Source: Curtobacterium sp. VKM Ac-2922 (GTDB lineage Bacteria; Actinomycetota; Actinomycetes; Actinomycetales; Microbacteriaceae). From it: 64,000 nucleotides of DNA. Position numbers and translations under genes: made by a program. Below the pieces are notes generated by a model, which was not told where the DNA came from, did no database searches, and was given only the letters and a program-made list of their open reading frames with translations. Of this stretch, positions 8,854-17,545 are shown piece by piece. Where the stretch lies: positions 31,232 through 95,231 of the forward strand of contig NZ_JALGRO010000015.1 in NCBI RefSeq assembly GCF_022815645.1, given 5' to 3'. Within the stretch, counting starts at the first letter, position 1. Each line of letters starts with the position of its first letter.

Positions 8854-9282
8854 ATGGTCCACGTGATCCGTCCGTTCGCTCCGGCCGACACCGAAGCGGT
8901 CGTCGCCCTGTGGGAGTCGTGCGGTCTGGTCCGCCCGTGGAACGACCCGCGACGCGACATCGCGCGCAAGCTGACGGTCCAGCCCGAGCTGTTCCTGGTC
9001 GCGACCCAGGAAAGCGGCACCGTCGTCGCCGCGGGCATGGCCGGCTTCGACGGGCATCGCGGCTGGGTGAACTACCTCGCCGTCCGCCCCGACCTGCAGG
9101 GCTCGGGCCTCGGCCGCCGGATGATGGCCGAGTTCGAACGGCTGCTGCTGGACCTGGGCTGCCCGAAGGTCAACCTGCAGGTGCGAACCGGCAACGAGAA
9201 CGTGATCGGCTTCTACGCGTCGCTGGGCTACACCGACGACCACACGGTCTCGATGGGGAAGCGCCTGATCGCCGACGACTGA
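8854..9282 (+). CDS. ypeA: GNAT acetyltransferase of the YpeA type
   Basis: This 142-residue GNAT protein has the acetyl-CoA motif LQGSGLGRRMM near 85-95 and the C-terminal FYASLGY. Residues such as the early WESCGLVRPWNDP and FLVATQ are characteristic of YpeA proteins, whose physiological substrate is not settled. It is transcribed divergently from the sortase gene. Confidence 0.82.
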   Translation: MVHVIRPFAPADTEAVVALWESCGLVRPWNDPRRDIARKLTVQPELFLVATQESGTVVAAGMAGFDGHRGWVNYLAVRPDLQGSGLGRRMMAEFERLLLDLGCPKVNLQVRTGNENVIGFYASLGYTDDHTVSMGKRLIADD

Positions 9283-9292
9283 GCGCTACCGC

Positions 9293-10231
9293 TCACGCCA
9301 GCGCGAGCGTGACCGAGGCGCCGAGCGCCAGCACGATCCCGGCACCCTGCAGCGCCGTCAGCCGTTCCCGCAGCACCACCCCGGCCAGCACCACCGTGCC
9401 GATCGGGTACAGCGCGTTGAGCACGCTGATCACGGGCAGCGTCGCCGGGTCGCCGCTCGAGTGCAGCCCCGCCTGGATGCACACGTTGGCCAGCGCGTCG
9501 AAGACGCCGCACCCGACGACGACCCAGATCAACCGCCGTCCGTCCGCGGAGCGCAGCCACCGTCCTGGAGGCACGGCAGACCCCGCCACGGCGGCCGACG
9601 TCACCGGGTCTGCCGCGCCTCCAGAACGGACGGCCAGCGCCGACACGGCGGCCGCCGAACCCAGCAGCACCGCCTGCAGCACCCGCGCCACCACCAGCGG
9701 GGCGATGCCCGAGTCCGAGGGCGTCTCGTTGAACGCCAGCACGATCCCGCCGAACCCGCACCCGGCGACCGCAGCCAGCACCAGGCCCCGTGCGGTCACG
9801 CGTGTTCCACCCGGGTCACGCACCGCTGCGACCAGCACGACCGCCACCACGGCGACGACCAGGGCGCCGACGGCGAGGGGCGACAGCACGGTCCCACGCA
9901 CCAGCGCGACCACGACCGGCACCACGGCGGCGAAGACGGCGGTGACGGGCGACAGCACGCTCATCGGGCCGATCGCCAGCGCCGCGTACAGCAGCAGCAC
10001 CGCGACCGATGCGGCCAGCCCCCCGGCGGCACCCCACAGCGTGCCCTGCCACGAGAACCGCCCGCCGAACACGGCCAGCCCGACCAGCAGCGGGACGATC
10101 CCGACGGCTGCGGCGATCGCGGCGACGGCGACGGGACGCACGCGGCGCGAGGCGACCCCGCCCAGGAAGTCCGCGAACCCGTAGACGAGCGCCCCGGCCA
10201 GCCCGAGCAGCACCGTGATCACGGGTCCCAT
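9293..10231 (-). CDS. EamA/DMT-family membrane transporter
   Basis: This 312-residue protein has ten predicted hydrophobic helices in two five-helix halves, the layout of EamA exporters of metabolites or drugs. The ATG lies at 10229-10231. Between helices 7 and 8, residues around 203-225 (RSGGAADPVTSAAVAGSAVP) are encoded by a long DNA palindrome related to the intergenic palindromes of this genome. A much longer frame extending on the same strand into the recQ region is spurious. Confidence 0.85.
   Translation of the reverse strand: MGPVITVLLGLAGALVYGFADFLGGVASRRVRPVAVAAIAAAVGIVPLLVGLAVFGGRFSWQGTLWGAAGGLAASVAVLLLYAALAIGPMSVLSPVTAVFAAVVPVVVALVRGTVLSPLAVGALVVAVVAVVLVAAVRDPGGTRVTARGLVLAAVAGCGFGGIVLAFNETPSDSGIAPLVVARVLQAVLLGSAAAVSALAVRSGGAADPVTSAAVAGSAVPPGRWLRSADGRRLIWVVVGCGVFDALANVCIQAGLHSSGDPATLPVISVLNALYPIGTVVLAGVVLRERLTALQGAGIVLALGASVTLALA
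9561..9628. repeat. Palindromic GGAGGC-family element inside the DMT transporter gene
   Basis: CTGGAGGCACGGCAGACCC (9565-9583) pairs with GGGTCTGCCGCGCCTCCAG (9606-9624) with a single mismatch in 19 bp and a 22-bp centre. The arms extend weakly outward to CCGT/ACGG. The arm sequence matches the intergenic palindromes at 24759 and 45251. Here it is read in frame as a loop between membrane helices. Confidence 0.7.
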
Positions 10232-10258
10232 CCTGCCGTGCCCGGTAGCCTGCGCTGC

Positions 10259-11440
10259 GTGAGCGTTCCCTACACCCGACTGTTCCGCGTCGACGGCCGC
10301 TGGCGGTGGTGGCGTCCGCTCGTCGCGCTGGCGTTCCTGGCCGGGTGGTACGTCGTCACGCAGATCCTGATCACGGTCGCGTACTTCGTGCCGATCGGTG
10401 CGACGCAGGGTGCGCAGGGGTTGATGGACCTCGAGCAGAGCCTGACGAGCGGTGCCCTCGACCCGACGGATCCGCTCGTGCTGTCCCTCTCGCTGGTGTC
10501 CCTCGTGGTGCTGCTGCCGGGGATCCTGTTCGCGGTGAAGATCGCGCGCCTGGGGCCGGCCAACACGCTGTCGTCGGTGCGGTTCCGCGTGCGCTGGGGC
10601 TGGGCGGCGTGGTGCGTGCTGCCGACACTCGTCATCGCCGTGGCGTCGTTCATCCTGCAGACCGGGCTGTTCTCGTCCGACGGCATGTTCACGTTCGACG
10701 GCGGCTTCGGCTGGAACCACGCCGCGATCGGCCAGTCCACCGTGACGCTCGGCACGCTCACGCTGACGATCGCCATGGTCGTGGTGCTCGTGCCGTTCCA
10801 GGGCGCCGCCGAGGAGTACGTGTTCCGTGGCTTCCTGATGCAGTGGATCGGATCGTGGATCCCGGCCCGGATCGTCGGATCGGTGGTGGCCGTCGTGGTG
10901 TCGACCGTCGTGTTCGCGCTGCTGCACATCCCGAACGGCTACAACGTGTGGGGCATCCTGGACGTCGGCTCGTTCGGCCTGGTCGCCGCGATCATCGTGA
11001 TCCGCACCGGCGGTCTCGAGGCCACGGTGCTGCAGCACGCGTTCAACAACATCATGATCTTCGTGCTGCAGGCGCCGGGCTGGTCGAAGGTGTCGCTCGA
11101 CTCGTCGAACAGCACCTGGGGCAGCTGGCTGTTCTCGCTCGGTTCGTCGCTGGCGTACTGGGGGATGGTCGAGGCCCTGGCGCACTGGCGGAAGCTCGAC
11201 CGACGGTTCCCGGGTTCCGAGGCGCCGCGCTTCCGCGGCCCGGTGCCGGTCTGGGCGGGTGGCAAGCGCTGGACCCGTCCCGGAGGCGCGACCTGGTCGG
11301 GTGCACCGGCTCGCTCCGAGGGCGTGGCCGGGTCCACCGCCACGGTCGGGTCCGATGGCACGGTCGGGTCCGATGCCGCTGTCGGGTCCGCAGCATCTGG
11401 CCCTGTGGACAACGCGATCGGTGTCCCCGGTCGCCCGTAG
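10259..11440 (+). CDS. CPBP-family intramembrane metalloprotease (Abi/Rce1-like)
   Basis: This 393-residue membrane protein has the CPBP motifs EEYVFRGFL (paired Glu and Arg), ALLHIPNG and LQHAFNNI, which hold the catalytic Glu and His residues within helices. The start is GTG 10259-10261, directly before SVPYTRLF. The C-terminal 60 residues form a soluble tail with degenerate ATVGSDGTVGSDAAVGS repeats encoded by repeated GGTCGGGTCCGATG DNA. The substrate is unknown. The gene is divergent from the DMT transporter gene. Confidence 0.85.
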   Translation: MSVPYTRLFRVDGRWRWWRPLVALAFLAGWYVVTQILITVAYFVPIGATQGAQGLMDLEQSLTSGALDPTDPLVLSLSLVSLVVLLPGILFAVKIARLGPANTLSSVRFRVRWGWAAWCVLPTLVIAVASFILQTGLFSSDGMFTFDGGFGWNHAAIGQSTVTLGTLTLTIAMVVVLVPFQGAAEEYVFRGFLMQWIGSWIPARIVGSVVAVVVSTVVFALLHIPNGYNVWGILDVGSFGLVAAIIVIRTGGLEATVLQHAFNNIMIFVLQAPGWSKVSLDSSNSTWGSWLFSLGSSLAYWGMVEALAHWRKLDRRFPGSEAPRFRGPVPVWAGGKRWTRPGGATWSGAPARSEGVAGSTATVGSDGTVGSDAAVGSAASGPVDNAIGVPGRP

Positions 11441-11449
11441 GCTGGTGCC

Positions 11450-13294
11450 ATGAGCTCCACGGCTGCCGTCGCGCCCTCTCCGTCGCGGTCGGCGGCGCTC
11501 GAGGTGCTGCGGCGGGTGTGGGGCTACGACGACTTCCGCGGTGAACAGGCCGCCATCATCGACCGCGTCGTCGCCGGTGACGATGCCCTGGTGCTCATGC
11601 CCACGGGTGGCGGCAAGTCGCTCTGCTACCAGGTGCCCGCGCTGGTGCGAGACGGCATCGGGGTCGTGGTGTCGCCGCTCATCGCCCTGATGCAGGACCA
11701 GGTCGACGCCCTGGCGGCCAACGGCGTCAAGGCGGCGTTCCTCAACTCCACGCAGGCTCCGGACGAACGCGCCCGGGTCGAGCGCGCCGTCGTGCAGGGC
11801 GAGATCGACATGCTCTACCTGGCGCCCGAGCGGCTGAAGCTCGAGTCCACGCGGTCGCTGCTCGACCGCGCCCGCATCGCGCTCTTCGCCATCGACGAAG
11901 CCCACTGTGTGGCGCAGTGGGGGCACGACTTCCGCCCGGACTACCTCGAGCTCAGCATCCTGCACGAGCGCTGGCCGACCGTGCCGCGTATCGCGCTCAC
12001 CGCCACGGCCACGCCGCAGACCCACCGCGAGATCTCCGCACGGCTCGGCCTCGACGACGCCGAGCACTTCGTCGCCGACTTCGACCGGCCGAACATCCAG
12101 TACCGCATCGAACCGAAGACCGGCGCGATGCAGCAGCTGCTGACCTTCATCCGCACCGAGCACCGCGGCGACGCCGGCATCGTCTACTGCCTGTCGCGCA
12201 ACTCCGTCGAGCGCACGGCCGCGGCGCTGGTCGACCAGGGCATCGCGGCGTTGCCGTACCACGCGGGCCTCGACGTGCGGGTGCGCGAACGCAACCAGTC
12301 CCGGTTCCTGCGCGAGGACGGCATCGTCATGGTGGCGACCATCGCGTTCGGCATGGGCATCGACAAGCCCGACGTCCGTTTCGTCGCCCACCTCGACCTG
12401 CCCAAGTCGGTCGAGGGCTACTACCAAGAGACCGGTCGTGCCGGGCGCGACGGGCTGCCGTCGACCGCGTGGCTGGCGTACGGTCTGAACGACGTCGTGC
12501 AGCAGCGCCGCATGATCGACCAGTCCGAGGGTGACGCAGCGCACCGCCGGCAGCTCAGCGCCCACCTCGACGCCATGCTCGCCCTGTGCGAGACGATCGA
12601 GTGCCGCCGGGTGCGGTTGCTCGCGTACTTCGGGCAGGAGTCCACCGCGTGCGGCAACTGCGACACGTGCATCGCCCCACCGGAGTCGTGGGACGGCACC
12701 GTCCCGGCGCAGAAGCTCCTGTCCACCATCGTGCGGCTCGACCGTGAGCGCGGCCAACGGTACGGCGTCGCACACCTGGTCGACATCCTGGTGGGCAAGT
12801 CCTCGCCCCGGGTGCAGGAACTCCACCACGACACGCTTGCGACGTTCGGCATCGGCGCCGACCTGTCCGAGGGCGAGTGGCGCACCGTGGCGCGACAGGT
12901 CCTGGCCCAGGGGTACGCGGCGGTGTCGGGCGACGGGTACGGCACGGTCGTGCTCAGCCCGACCAGTGCCGACGTGCTGTCCGGTCGTGTGCAGGTCCTG
13001 ATGCGCCGCGATCCCGTCAAGGCCCCGCGAGCATCCCGTTCGCGCCGTCAGGTCGTCACGGACATGCCACAAGAGGCCGTGGGCCTGTTCGAGGCGTTGC
13101 GCGCATGGCGTGCCGCACAGGCGCGCGAGCAGGGGGTGCCGGCGTACGTCGTGTTCAACGACGCGACCCTGCGAGGCATCGCTGCCGTCCGTCCGTCGGA
13201 CGTCGATCAGCTCGCCGAGATCTCCGGCGTCGGTGCGGCCAAGCTCGAGTCGTACGGCCGTGCGGTGCTCGACGTGGTCGCCGCGTCGGAGTAG
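11450..13294 (+). CDS. recQ: ATP-dependent DNA helicase RecQ
   Basis: This 614-residue superfamily 2 helicase has Walker A MPTGGGKS at 50-57, a DEAH box (AIDEAHCVAQWGHDFRPDY) near 149, motif VI QETGRAGRDG, the RQC zinc cysteines (CRRVRLLAYFG...CGNCDTC) at about 385-407, a winged helix, and an HRDC domain at about 545-612. It unwinds forks and recombination intermediates. It starts 9 bp after the CPBP gene and may share its transcript. Confidence 0.95.
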   Translation: MSSTAAVAPSPSRSAALEVLRRVWGYDDFRGEQAAIIDRVVAGDDALVLMPTGGGKSLCYQVPALVRDGIGVVVSPLIALMQDQVDALAANGVKAAFLNSTQAPDERARVERAVVQGEIDMLYLAPERLKLESTRSLLDRARIALFAIDEAHCVAQWGHDFRPDYLELSILHERWPTVPRIALTATATPQTHREISARLGLDDAEHFVADFDRPNIQYRIEPKTGAMQQLLTFIRTEHRGDAGIVYCLSRNSVERTAAALVDQGIAALPYHAGLDVRVRERNQSRFLREDGIVMVATIAFGMGIDKPDVRFVAHLDLPKSVEGYYQETGRAGRDGLPSTAWLAYGLNDVVQQRRMIDQSEGDAAHRRQLSAHLDAMLALCETIECRRVRLLAYFGQESTACGNCDTCIAPPESWDGTVPAQKLLSTIVRLDRERGQRYGVAHLVDILVGKSSPRVQELHHDTLATFGIGADLSEGEWRTVARQVLAQGYAAVSGDGYGTVVLSPTSADVLSGRVQVLMRRDPVKAPRASRSRRQVVTDMPQEAVGLFEALRAWRAAQAREQGVPAYVVFNDATLRGIAAVRPSDVDQLAEISGVGAAKLESYGRAVLDVVAASE

Positions 13295-13387
13295 CGCGAA
13301 GCGCCCCTGTCCGGTTCATGCCGGGTGCGGCATGTGGTCGGTCCGCCGGTCACTACACTCGGAACCTCCCGCCCGAGGAGGTCGCTG

Positions 13388-14131
13388 GTGCCCGGTTCGT
13401 CGATGCTCACCACCGTGCTGGGTCGCGCCGTCGTCGCGCCGCTCGCACGGGTGCTGTGGCGACCGAAGATCATCGGCCGCAAGAACGTCCCGAAGCGCGG
13501 TGCCGTCATCCTGGCGAGCAACCACCGCTCGTTCATCGACTCGCCCGCGATCACGATCATGGCTCCGCGGAAGGTCTCGTTCCTGGCGAAGCAGGAGTAC
13601 TTCACGGGCACGGGCTTCCGCGGCGCCGTGTCGCGCGCGTTCTTCAGCGGCATCGGCGCGATCGGCGTCGAGCGCGGTGCTGGTGCGGCGGCGCAGCAGG
13701 CCCTCGACCTGGGGCTCGCACGGTTGCGTGACGGCGAGGCGTTCGCGATCTACCCCGAGGGCACCCGTTCGCTCGACGGTCGGCTCTACCGCGGGCGCAC
13801 CGGGGTGGCCTGGCTGGCGTTGACCAGCGGCGCGCCCGTGGTGCCCGTCGCGCTGTCCGGCACCGAGGACGTGCAGCCCGTCGGCGCGAAGGTCCCGAAG
13901 CTCGCCCGCGTGACGATCCAGTTCGGCGAGCCCCTGGACCTGTCGTCGTACGGCGATGCGGCGTCCGGCCGTGCCCGACGCCATGCGACCGACGCGGTGA
14001 TGGCCGCGATCCAGGCGATGAGCGGTCAGGAACCCGCGAACGCCTACAACAACCCGCCGGCGACGATCGTCGAGCGCGTGCGGCGGGCGCTGCACCGGGA
14101 CGACCCGGGCGAGGCTGTCCAGCCGGACTGA
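13388..14131 (+). CDS. 1-acyl-sn-glycerol-3-phosphate acyltransferase (PlsC-like)
   Basis: This 247-residue PlsC-domain protein has the HX4D catalytic motif NHRSFID near residues 42-48, the YPEGTRS motif near 124, and a VVPVALSG block. It probably acylates lysophosphatidic acid or a related lipid at the membrane. The start is GTG 13388, preceded by GAGGAG at 7-bp spacing. A frame start further upstream lacks a ribosome site. Confidence 0.88.
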   Translation: MPGSSMLTTVLGRAVVAPLARVLWRPKIIGRKNVPKRGAVILASNHRSFIDSPAITIMAPRKVSFLAKQEYFTGTGFRGAVSRAFFSGIGAIGVERGAGAAAQQALDLGLARLRDGEAFAIYPEGTRSLDGRLYRGRTGVAWLALTSGAPVVPVALSGTEDVQPVGAKVPKLARVTIQFGEPLDLSSYGDAASGRARRHATDAVMAAIQAMSGQEPANAYNNPPATIVERVRRALHRDDPGEAVQPD

Positions 14132-14144
14132 CAGTCGGCGATCC

Positions 14145-14226
14145 TGATGCTCGGTATTGCGTATCATAAATATCAGTGGTTCAATGGGGGCACCCCGACC
14201 GAACCCCTGATCAGAAGGACCGCAGC
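14145..14226 (+). promoter_or_regulatory. AT-rich promoter region before the 119-residue protein and M23 genes
   Basis: This short, unusually AT-rich stretch holds GTATTGCGTATCATAAATATC, with several possible -10 hexamers such as TATCAT and TAAATA. It ends in the ribosome site AGAAGGA at 14214-14220. It probably drives the following two genes. Exact boxes cannot be fixed by eye. Confidence 0.45.
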
Positions 14227-14586
14227 ATGTCGACCACCCCGCTCTTCGACGCCATCGCCCGACGCGCCGACGTCCGCTCCACCACGACGACCGGTGCGCC
14301 GGCGGCGACCGCACCCGAGCGCGCTGCACTCGTGCGCACGGTTCCGGTCTCGCCGATCTCCGCGCCGATGCAGCCGTCGCGTTCGACGTTCGTGCCCGCA
14401 GCACTCATCGCCGCAATCGACGACATCCCCGCTGCCGCCCTGGTGTCGGCGCAGCGCGACCACGTGGTGTGCGCCGACCAGCTCGCCCTGGTCGAAGCCG
14501 TGGCCGATGCCATCACCCGGGCCGTCGTCGATGCCGTCGTCAACGAGCTCGACCGCATCAGCGCCGACGGCGTCGTCCGCGCCTGA
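14227..14586 (+). CDS. Hypothetical protein, 119 residues
   Basis: The ATG follows AGAAGGA at 6-bp spacing. The protein has a low-complexity Ala/Thr/Pro-rich N-terminal half and a helical, acidic C-terminal half (QLALVEAVADAITRAVVDAVVNELDRI). It has no signal peptide or TM segment. It lies 8 bp before the M23 peptidase gene, so the two are cotranscribed and it may modulate that enzyme. No family is recognised. Confidence 0.65.
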   Translation: MSTTPLFDAIARRADVRSTTTTGAPAATAPERAALVRTVPVSPISAPMQPSRSTFVPAALIAAIDDIPAAALVSAQRDHVVCADQLALVEAVADAITRAVVDAVVNELDRISADGVVRA

Positions 14587-14594
14587 GGCCGCCG

Positions 14595-15584
14595 GTGACC
14601 ACGACGCCGGCGTTCCCGCTCCGTCCCCGCGGAGCGGCCCGCGACGCGGCGAACCGGGCGGTCGCCGCACAGACCTCCGCGGCGGCGGTGCCCACCCCCG
14701 CCGTCGCGGAGCCCATCCGGCCCCACGGGCGGCGCGCTGCTGCCGGACCGCCGACCGAGCTGCTCGCCCGACACCCACGACGACTCGCACGCCCGGGTCC
14801 ACGACGGCCCGACGGACCGCGGCGCCCCACGACCGGCGGCGCCCCCGTCGCTCGCACTGCCCCCGTCGCTCGCACTGCCCACGTCGCCCGCACTGTCCGC
14901 GGGGCCCTTCGGGCGACCGCGCCGCTGCCGCTGGCCGTGATGGCCGTCGTGGCGTGCTTCCTCGTGACGGCGACGACGCCCCAACAAGCTGCGGCAAGCA
15001 CGGTCGGTGCGACCGTGCCGACGTCCGACCGGGCGGTCACGGTGGACACGCAGGACTTCACCGTGCCCGCAGCCGGACCCGGCGGAGTCGTCGTGCGCGA
15101 CGGGTTCGCGGTCGCCGCGCCGCCGGTGCCGACGGCGCCGACGGGGCCGACCACCGCGCTCGACGGCGACGACGGCATCGCTGCCGTCCGCCCGGTCGCC
15201 GGCAGTGTCCCCACGGCAGGGGGCTTCGGTGGCCGCTGGGTCGCGGGCTGCGGCGCGTGCTCCACGAACCACCAGGGACTCGACTTCGCGGCGGCGACGG
15301 GCACGCCGGTGGTCGCGGCGATGCCCGGGCGGGTGGTCTCGGCCGGGGTGTCCGGCGGGTACGGCAACCAGGTACTGGTGCAGCACGCGGGCGGCCTGCA
15401 GACGCGCTACGGCCACCTGTCCCGGATCGACGTCGCCGTGGGGCAGGTCGTGACGGTGGGCGAGCAGGTCGGCGCGGTCGGCAGCAGCGGGGTCTCGACC
15501 GGACCACACCTGCACTTCGAGGTCATCGTGGGTGGCCGTCCCGTCGACCCGGCAGCCTGGCTCGGTGCGCGCGGTCTGCTCTGA
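14595..15584 (+). CDS. M23-family peptidoglycan endopeptidase, membrane anchored
   Basis: This 329-residue protein starts at GTG. A long basic cytoplasmic segment contains VARTAPVARTAHVART repeats (18-bp DNA units near 14846-14900), then a TM helix at about 110-130 and an extracellular LytM domain. The domain has NHQGLDFA (metal His and Asp) and GPHLHFEV (HxH), so the catalytic set looks complete. It probably cleaves peptidoglycan cross-links. Its last codons lie in a short tandem duplication that includes the stop codon. Confidence 0.85.
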   Translation: MTTTPAFPLRPRGAARDAANRAVAAQTSAAAVPTPAVAEPIRPHGRRAAAGPPTELLARHPRRLARPGPRRPDGPRRPTTGGAPVARTAPVARTAHVARTVRGALRATAPLPLAVMAVVACFLVTATTPQQAAASTVGATVPTSDRAVTVDTQDFTVPAAGPGGVVVRDGFAVAAPPVPTAPTGPTTALDGDDGIAAVRPVAGSVPTAGGFGGRWVAGCGACSTNHQGLDFAAATGTPVVAAMPGRVVSAGVSGGYGNQVLVQHAGGLQTRYGHLSRIDVAVGQVVTVGEQVGAVGSSGVSTGPHLHFEVIVGGRPVDPAAWLGARGLL

Positions 15585-15641
15585 TCGCACCCCGCGCGGC
15601 CTGCTCTGATCGCACCCGCGCGGCCTGCTCTGAAGGCACCG
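15569..15641 (+). repeat. Three tandem 24-bp units spanning the stop codon of the M23 gene
   Basis: The unit GCGCGG(T/C)CTGCTCTGATCGCAC occurs at about 15569, 15594 and 15618. The first copy encodes the final Arg-Gly-Leu-Leu and stop of the M23 protein. The next two carry the same TGA in non-coding DNA. The third ends in AAGGCACC instead of ATCGCACC. It looks like a recent slippage duplication. Confidence 0.7.
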
Positions 15642-15697
15642 CGCGTAGCGTTCGACAGGTCGGCGGCAGGGTGCCGTTCGGCGGGACGGAGTCAGAC

Positions 15698-16555
15698 GTG
15701 CGCGTGACGGTGCTGGGTACAGGAGCCATGGGAGCCGGGGTGGCGCAGTCGCTCCTCCGCGAGGGCCACCAGGTCACGGTGTGGAACCGGAGTCCGGAGC
15801 GCGCCCGGCCGCTCGGTGACCACGGAGCGACCGTCGCGACCGACGCCGGTGCCGCGGTGTCGGATGCCGAGGTCGTCCTGCTGACCCTGTTCGACACCGA
15901 TGCCGTCGTGGACGTCCTCGAACAGGCAGCGGGCGAGGCGCCGACCGACGCCGTCTGGGTGCAGTGCTCGACGGTGGGCGTCGAGGGCACCGAGACCGTG
16001 GTGCAGCTCGCGCAGAAGTACGGCATCGACCTGGTCGAGGCGATGATGCTCGGCACCAAGGCCCCCGCCGAGCAGGGGAAGCTCACGATGCTCGCTGCCG
16101 GACCCGCTGCGACGATCGACCGGATCCAGCCCGTGCTCGACGCCGTCGGCGCCAAGACCGTCCGCGCCGGTGAGCGCGTCGGCGACGGCACCGCGCTGAA
16201 GCTCGCGGCGAACGCATGGATCGCGTCGATCACCGCCGCGACCGGCCAGTCGCTCGCCGTGGCCCGGGGGCTCGGTATCGACCCGGCGCTGTTCCTGCAG
16301 GCGATCGCGGGCTCGGCCAGCGACTCCGCCTACGCGCACACCAAGGGCGAGTCGATGCTGGCGGGGGAGTTCCCGGCGCAGTTCGCGCTCGACGGACTCC
16401 GGAAGGACATCGGGCTGATCACCGATGCCGCACGGTCGACCGGGGTGTCCACGACGCTGCTCGAAGCGCTCGGCCGGGTCTACGCCGACGCCAGCGCAGC
16501 CGGACACGGTGCCGACGACATCGCGGCGGTCGGCACGGCGTTCACGAAGAACTGA
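15698..16555 (+). CDS. NAD(P)-binding beta-hydroxyacid dehydrogenase-family oxidoreductase
   Basis: This 285-residue protein has an N-terminal Rossmann motif (VTVLGTGAMGAGVAQSLL), an NRSPERA segment favouring NADPH, and a C-terminal helical domain with the conserved Lys in GDGTALKLAANAW, as in 6-phosphogluconate/3-hydroxyisobutyrate dehydrogenase-like and imine-reductase-like proteins. The substrate cannot be told from sequence. GTG 15698 is the likely start. Confidence 0.83.
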   Translation: MRVTVLGTGAMGAGVAQSLLREGHQVTVWNRSPERARPLGDHGATVATDAGAAVSDAEVVLLTLFDTDAVVDVLEQAAGEAPTDAVWVQCSTVGVEGTETVVQLAQKYGIDLVEAMMLGTKAPAEQGKLTMLAAGPAATIDRIQPVLDAVGAKTVRAGERVGDGTALKLAANAWIASITAATGQSLAVARGLGIDPALFLQAIAGSASDSAYAHTKGESMLAGEFPAQFALDGLRKDIGLITDAARSTGVSTTLLEALGRVYADASAAGHGADDIAAVGTAFTKN

Positions 16556-16605
16556 CCCGGACCAGCAGGAAGTGACGGGGTCGAAGCGCCTGGGGGACCC
16601 GTGCG

Positions 16606-16806
16606 CTACCGGCGGAACCAGCGCCGGAGCGTCGCCCTGAGCCGACCGACGGCCTCGTCGTTCATGGTGTTGGCCAGGTCGAAGGCCTCGCGCGCGGGAT
16701 CGCTGCCGTCACGGATGCGCCGGAGTGCCGCGTCGGCCCGGGCGCGTGCGTCGAGCTCGGCGAAGGGCATGTCGTCCTCGGGCTCGTGCGGACGCGTCTG
16801 GGTCAT
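16606..16806 (-). CDS. Small charged hypothetical protein
   Basis: This 66-residue protein is rich in Asp, Glu, Arg and Ala (DARARADAALRRIRDG), probably helical and cytoplasmic. It lies just downstream of a marR-type gene on the same strand (9-bp gap), so it is probably cotranscribed. No family is recognised. Confidence 0.55.
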   Translation of the reverse strand: MTQTRPHEPEDDMPFAELDARARADAALRRIRDGSDPAREAFDLANTMNDEAVGRLRATLRRWFRR

Positions 16807-16815
16807 GTGGACACG

Positions 16816-17370
16816 CTACGCGCGACGAGGTGCGCGCATGCCGTCGCCGTCGCTGCTGCTGGCGGCCGCACGGTCGGCGTCGATCTCGTCGACCACCGAG
16901 GTCATCTCGTCGAGGAAGTCCACGATGACGGCCATGTCGTCCCCGGGCAGGTGCTCGGCGACCTCGAGCGTGCGGGAGTCGAGGTCGTCGATGACCCGGA
17001 TGGCCTGCCGCATCGAGGACCCGGAGGCGCTGAGGATCACGCCGCGGCGGTCGTCCGGGTCGGGACGCCGTTCGACGTGACCGCTGCGGACCAGGCGGTC
17101 CACGAGCGCCGAGGTCGACGCGGGCGTGATGCCGAGTCGCTCGGCGAGTTCCTTGGCGTTCGTGGTGCGACCGGCGGTCTCGGCCTCGATCAGCAGACGC
17201 AGCGCGAGCAGGGCGTTCTCACCGATGCCGAGAGCCTCGCGCGCACGACGCTGCGCGGCGCTCTCGGCCGTGCGGTAGCGACGGAGGGCGTTGAGCACGT
17301 CGACTGCATCGACCCGGGATCCATCGCCGTACCAGAACCCCGCGGTGTGCGTCGTCACCTCGGAAGACAT
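16816..17370 (-). CDS. MarR-family transcriptional regulator
   Basis: This 184-residue protein has a winged helix: LAERLGITPASTSALVDRLVRSGHVERRPDPDDRRG around residues 75-110, with the conserved DDRR wing. The N-terminal extension contains VDAVDVLNALRRYRTAESAAQRRARE. An AT-richer inverted repeat just upstream is the likely operator. The regulated target is not obvious, but the adjacent small gene is a candidate. Confidence 0.85.
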   Translation of the reverse strand: MSSEVTTHTAGFWYGDGSRVDAVDVLNALRRYRTAESAAQRRAREALGIGENALLALRLLIEAETAGRTTNAKELAERLGITPASTSALVDRLVRSGHVERRPDPDDRRGVILSASGSSMRQAIRVIDDLDSRTLEVAEHLPGDDMAVIVDFLDEMTSVVDEIDADRAAASSSDGDGMRAPRRA

Positions 17371-17378
17371 GGCCCAAT

Positions 17379-17406
17379 GCTAGACGCTCTAGTTAGGTTG
17401 TCTAGC
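17379..17406. promoter_or_regulatory. Putative operator with GCTAGAC/GTCTAGC arms
   Basis: GCTAGAC and GTCTAGC form an inverted repeat separated by 14 bp, with an extra CTCTAG inside, directly upstream of the marR-type start. CTAG is rare in this GC-rich DNA, so the cluster is notable. Autoregulation is inferred. Confidence 0.45.
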
Positions 17407-17545
17407 GAGCGAGGTGGTCTCGCACAGCAGACAGCCGGTCTGCGCGTCCACGACAGCCGGTCTGCGCGCCTGCAACACCCGTGACGCGGCTCGGAAACAC
17501 CGTCGCAACGCGGGGTCAGTAGGTTCGCCGCATGCAGGAGCAGCG

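Noticed and set aside
9293..13072. A 1259-codon minus-strand frame spanning the transporter and the recQ region
   Set aside because: Only its last 312 codons resemble a protein. The rest is the antisense of CPBP and recQ, with His/Arg/Asp-rich translation typical of GC-rich shadow frames.
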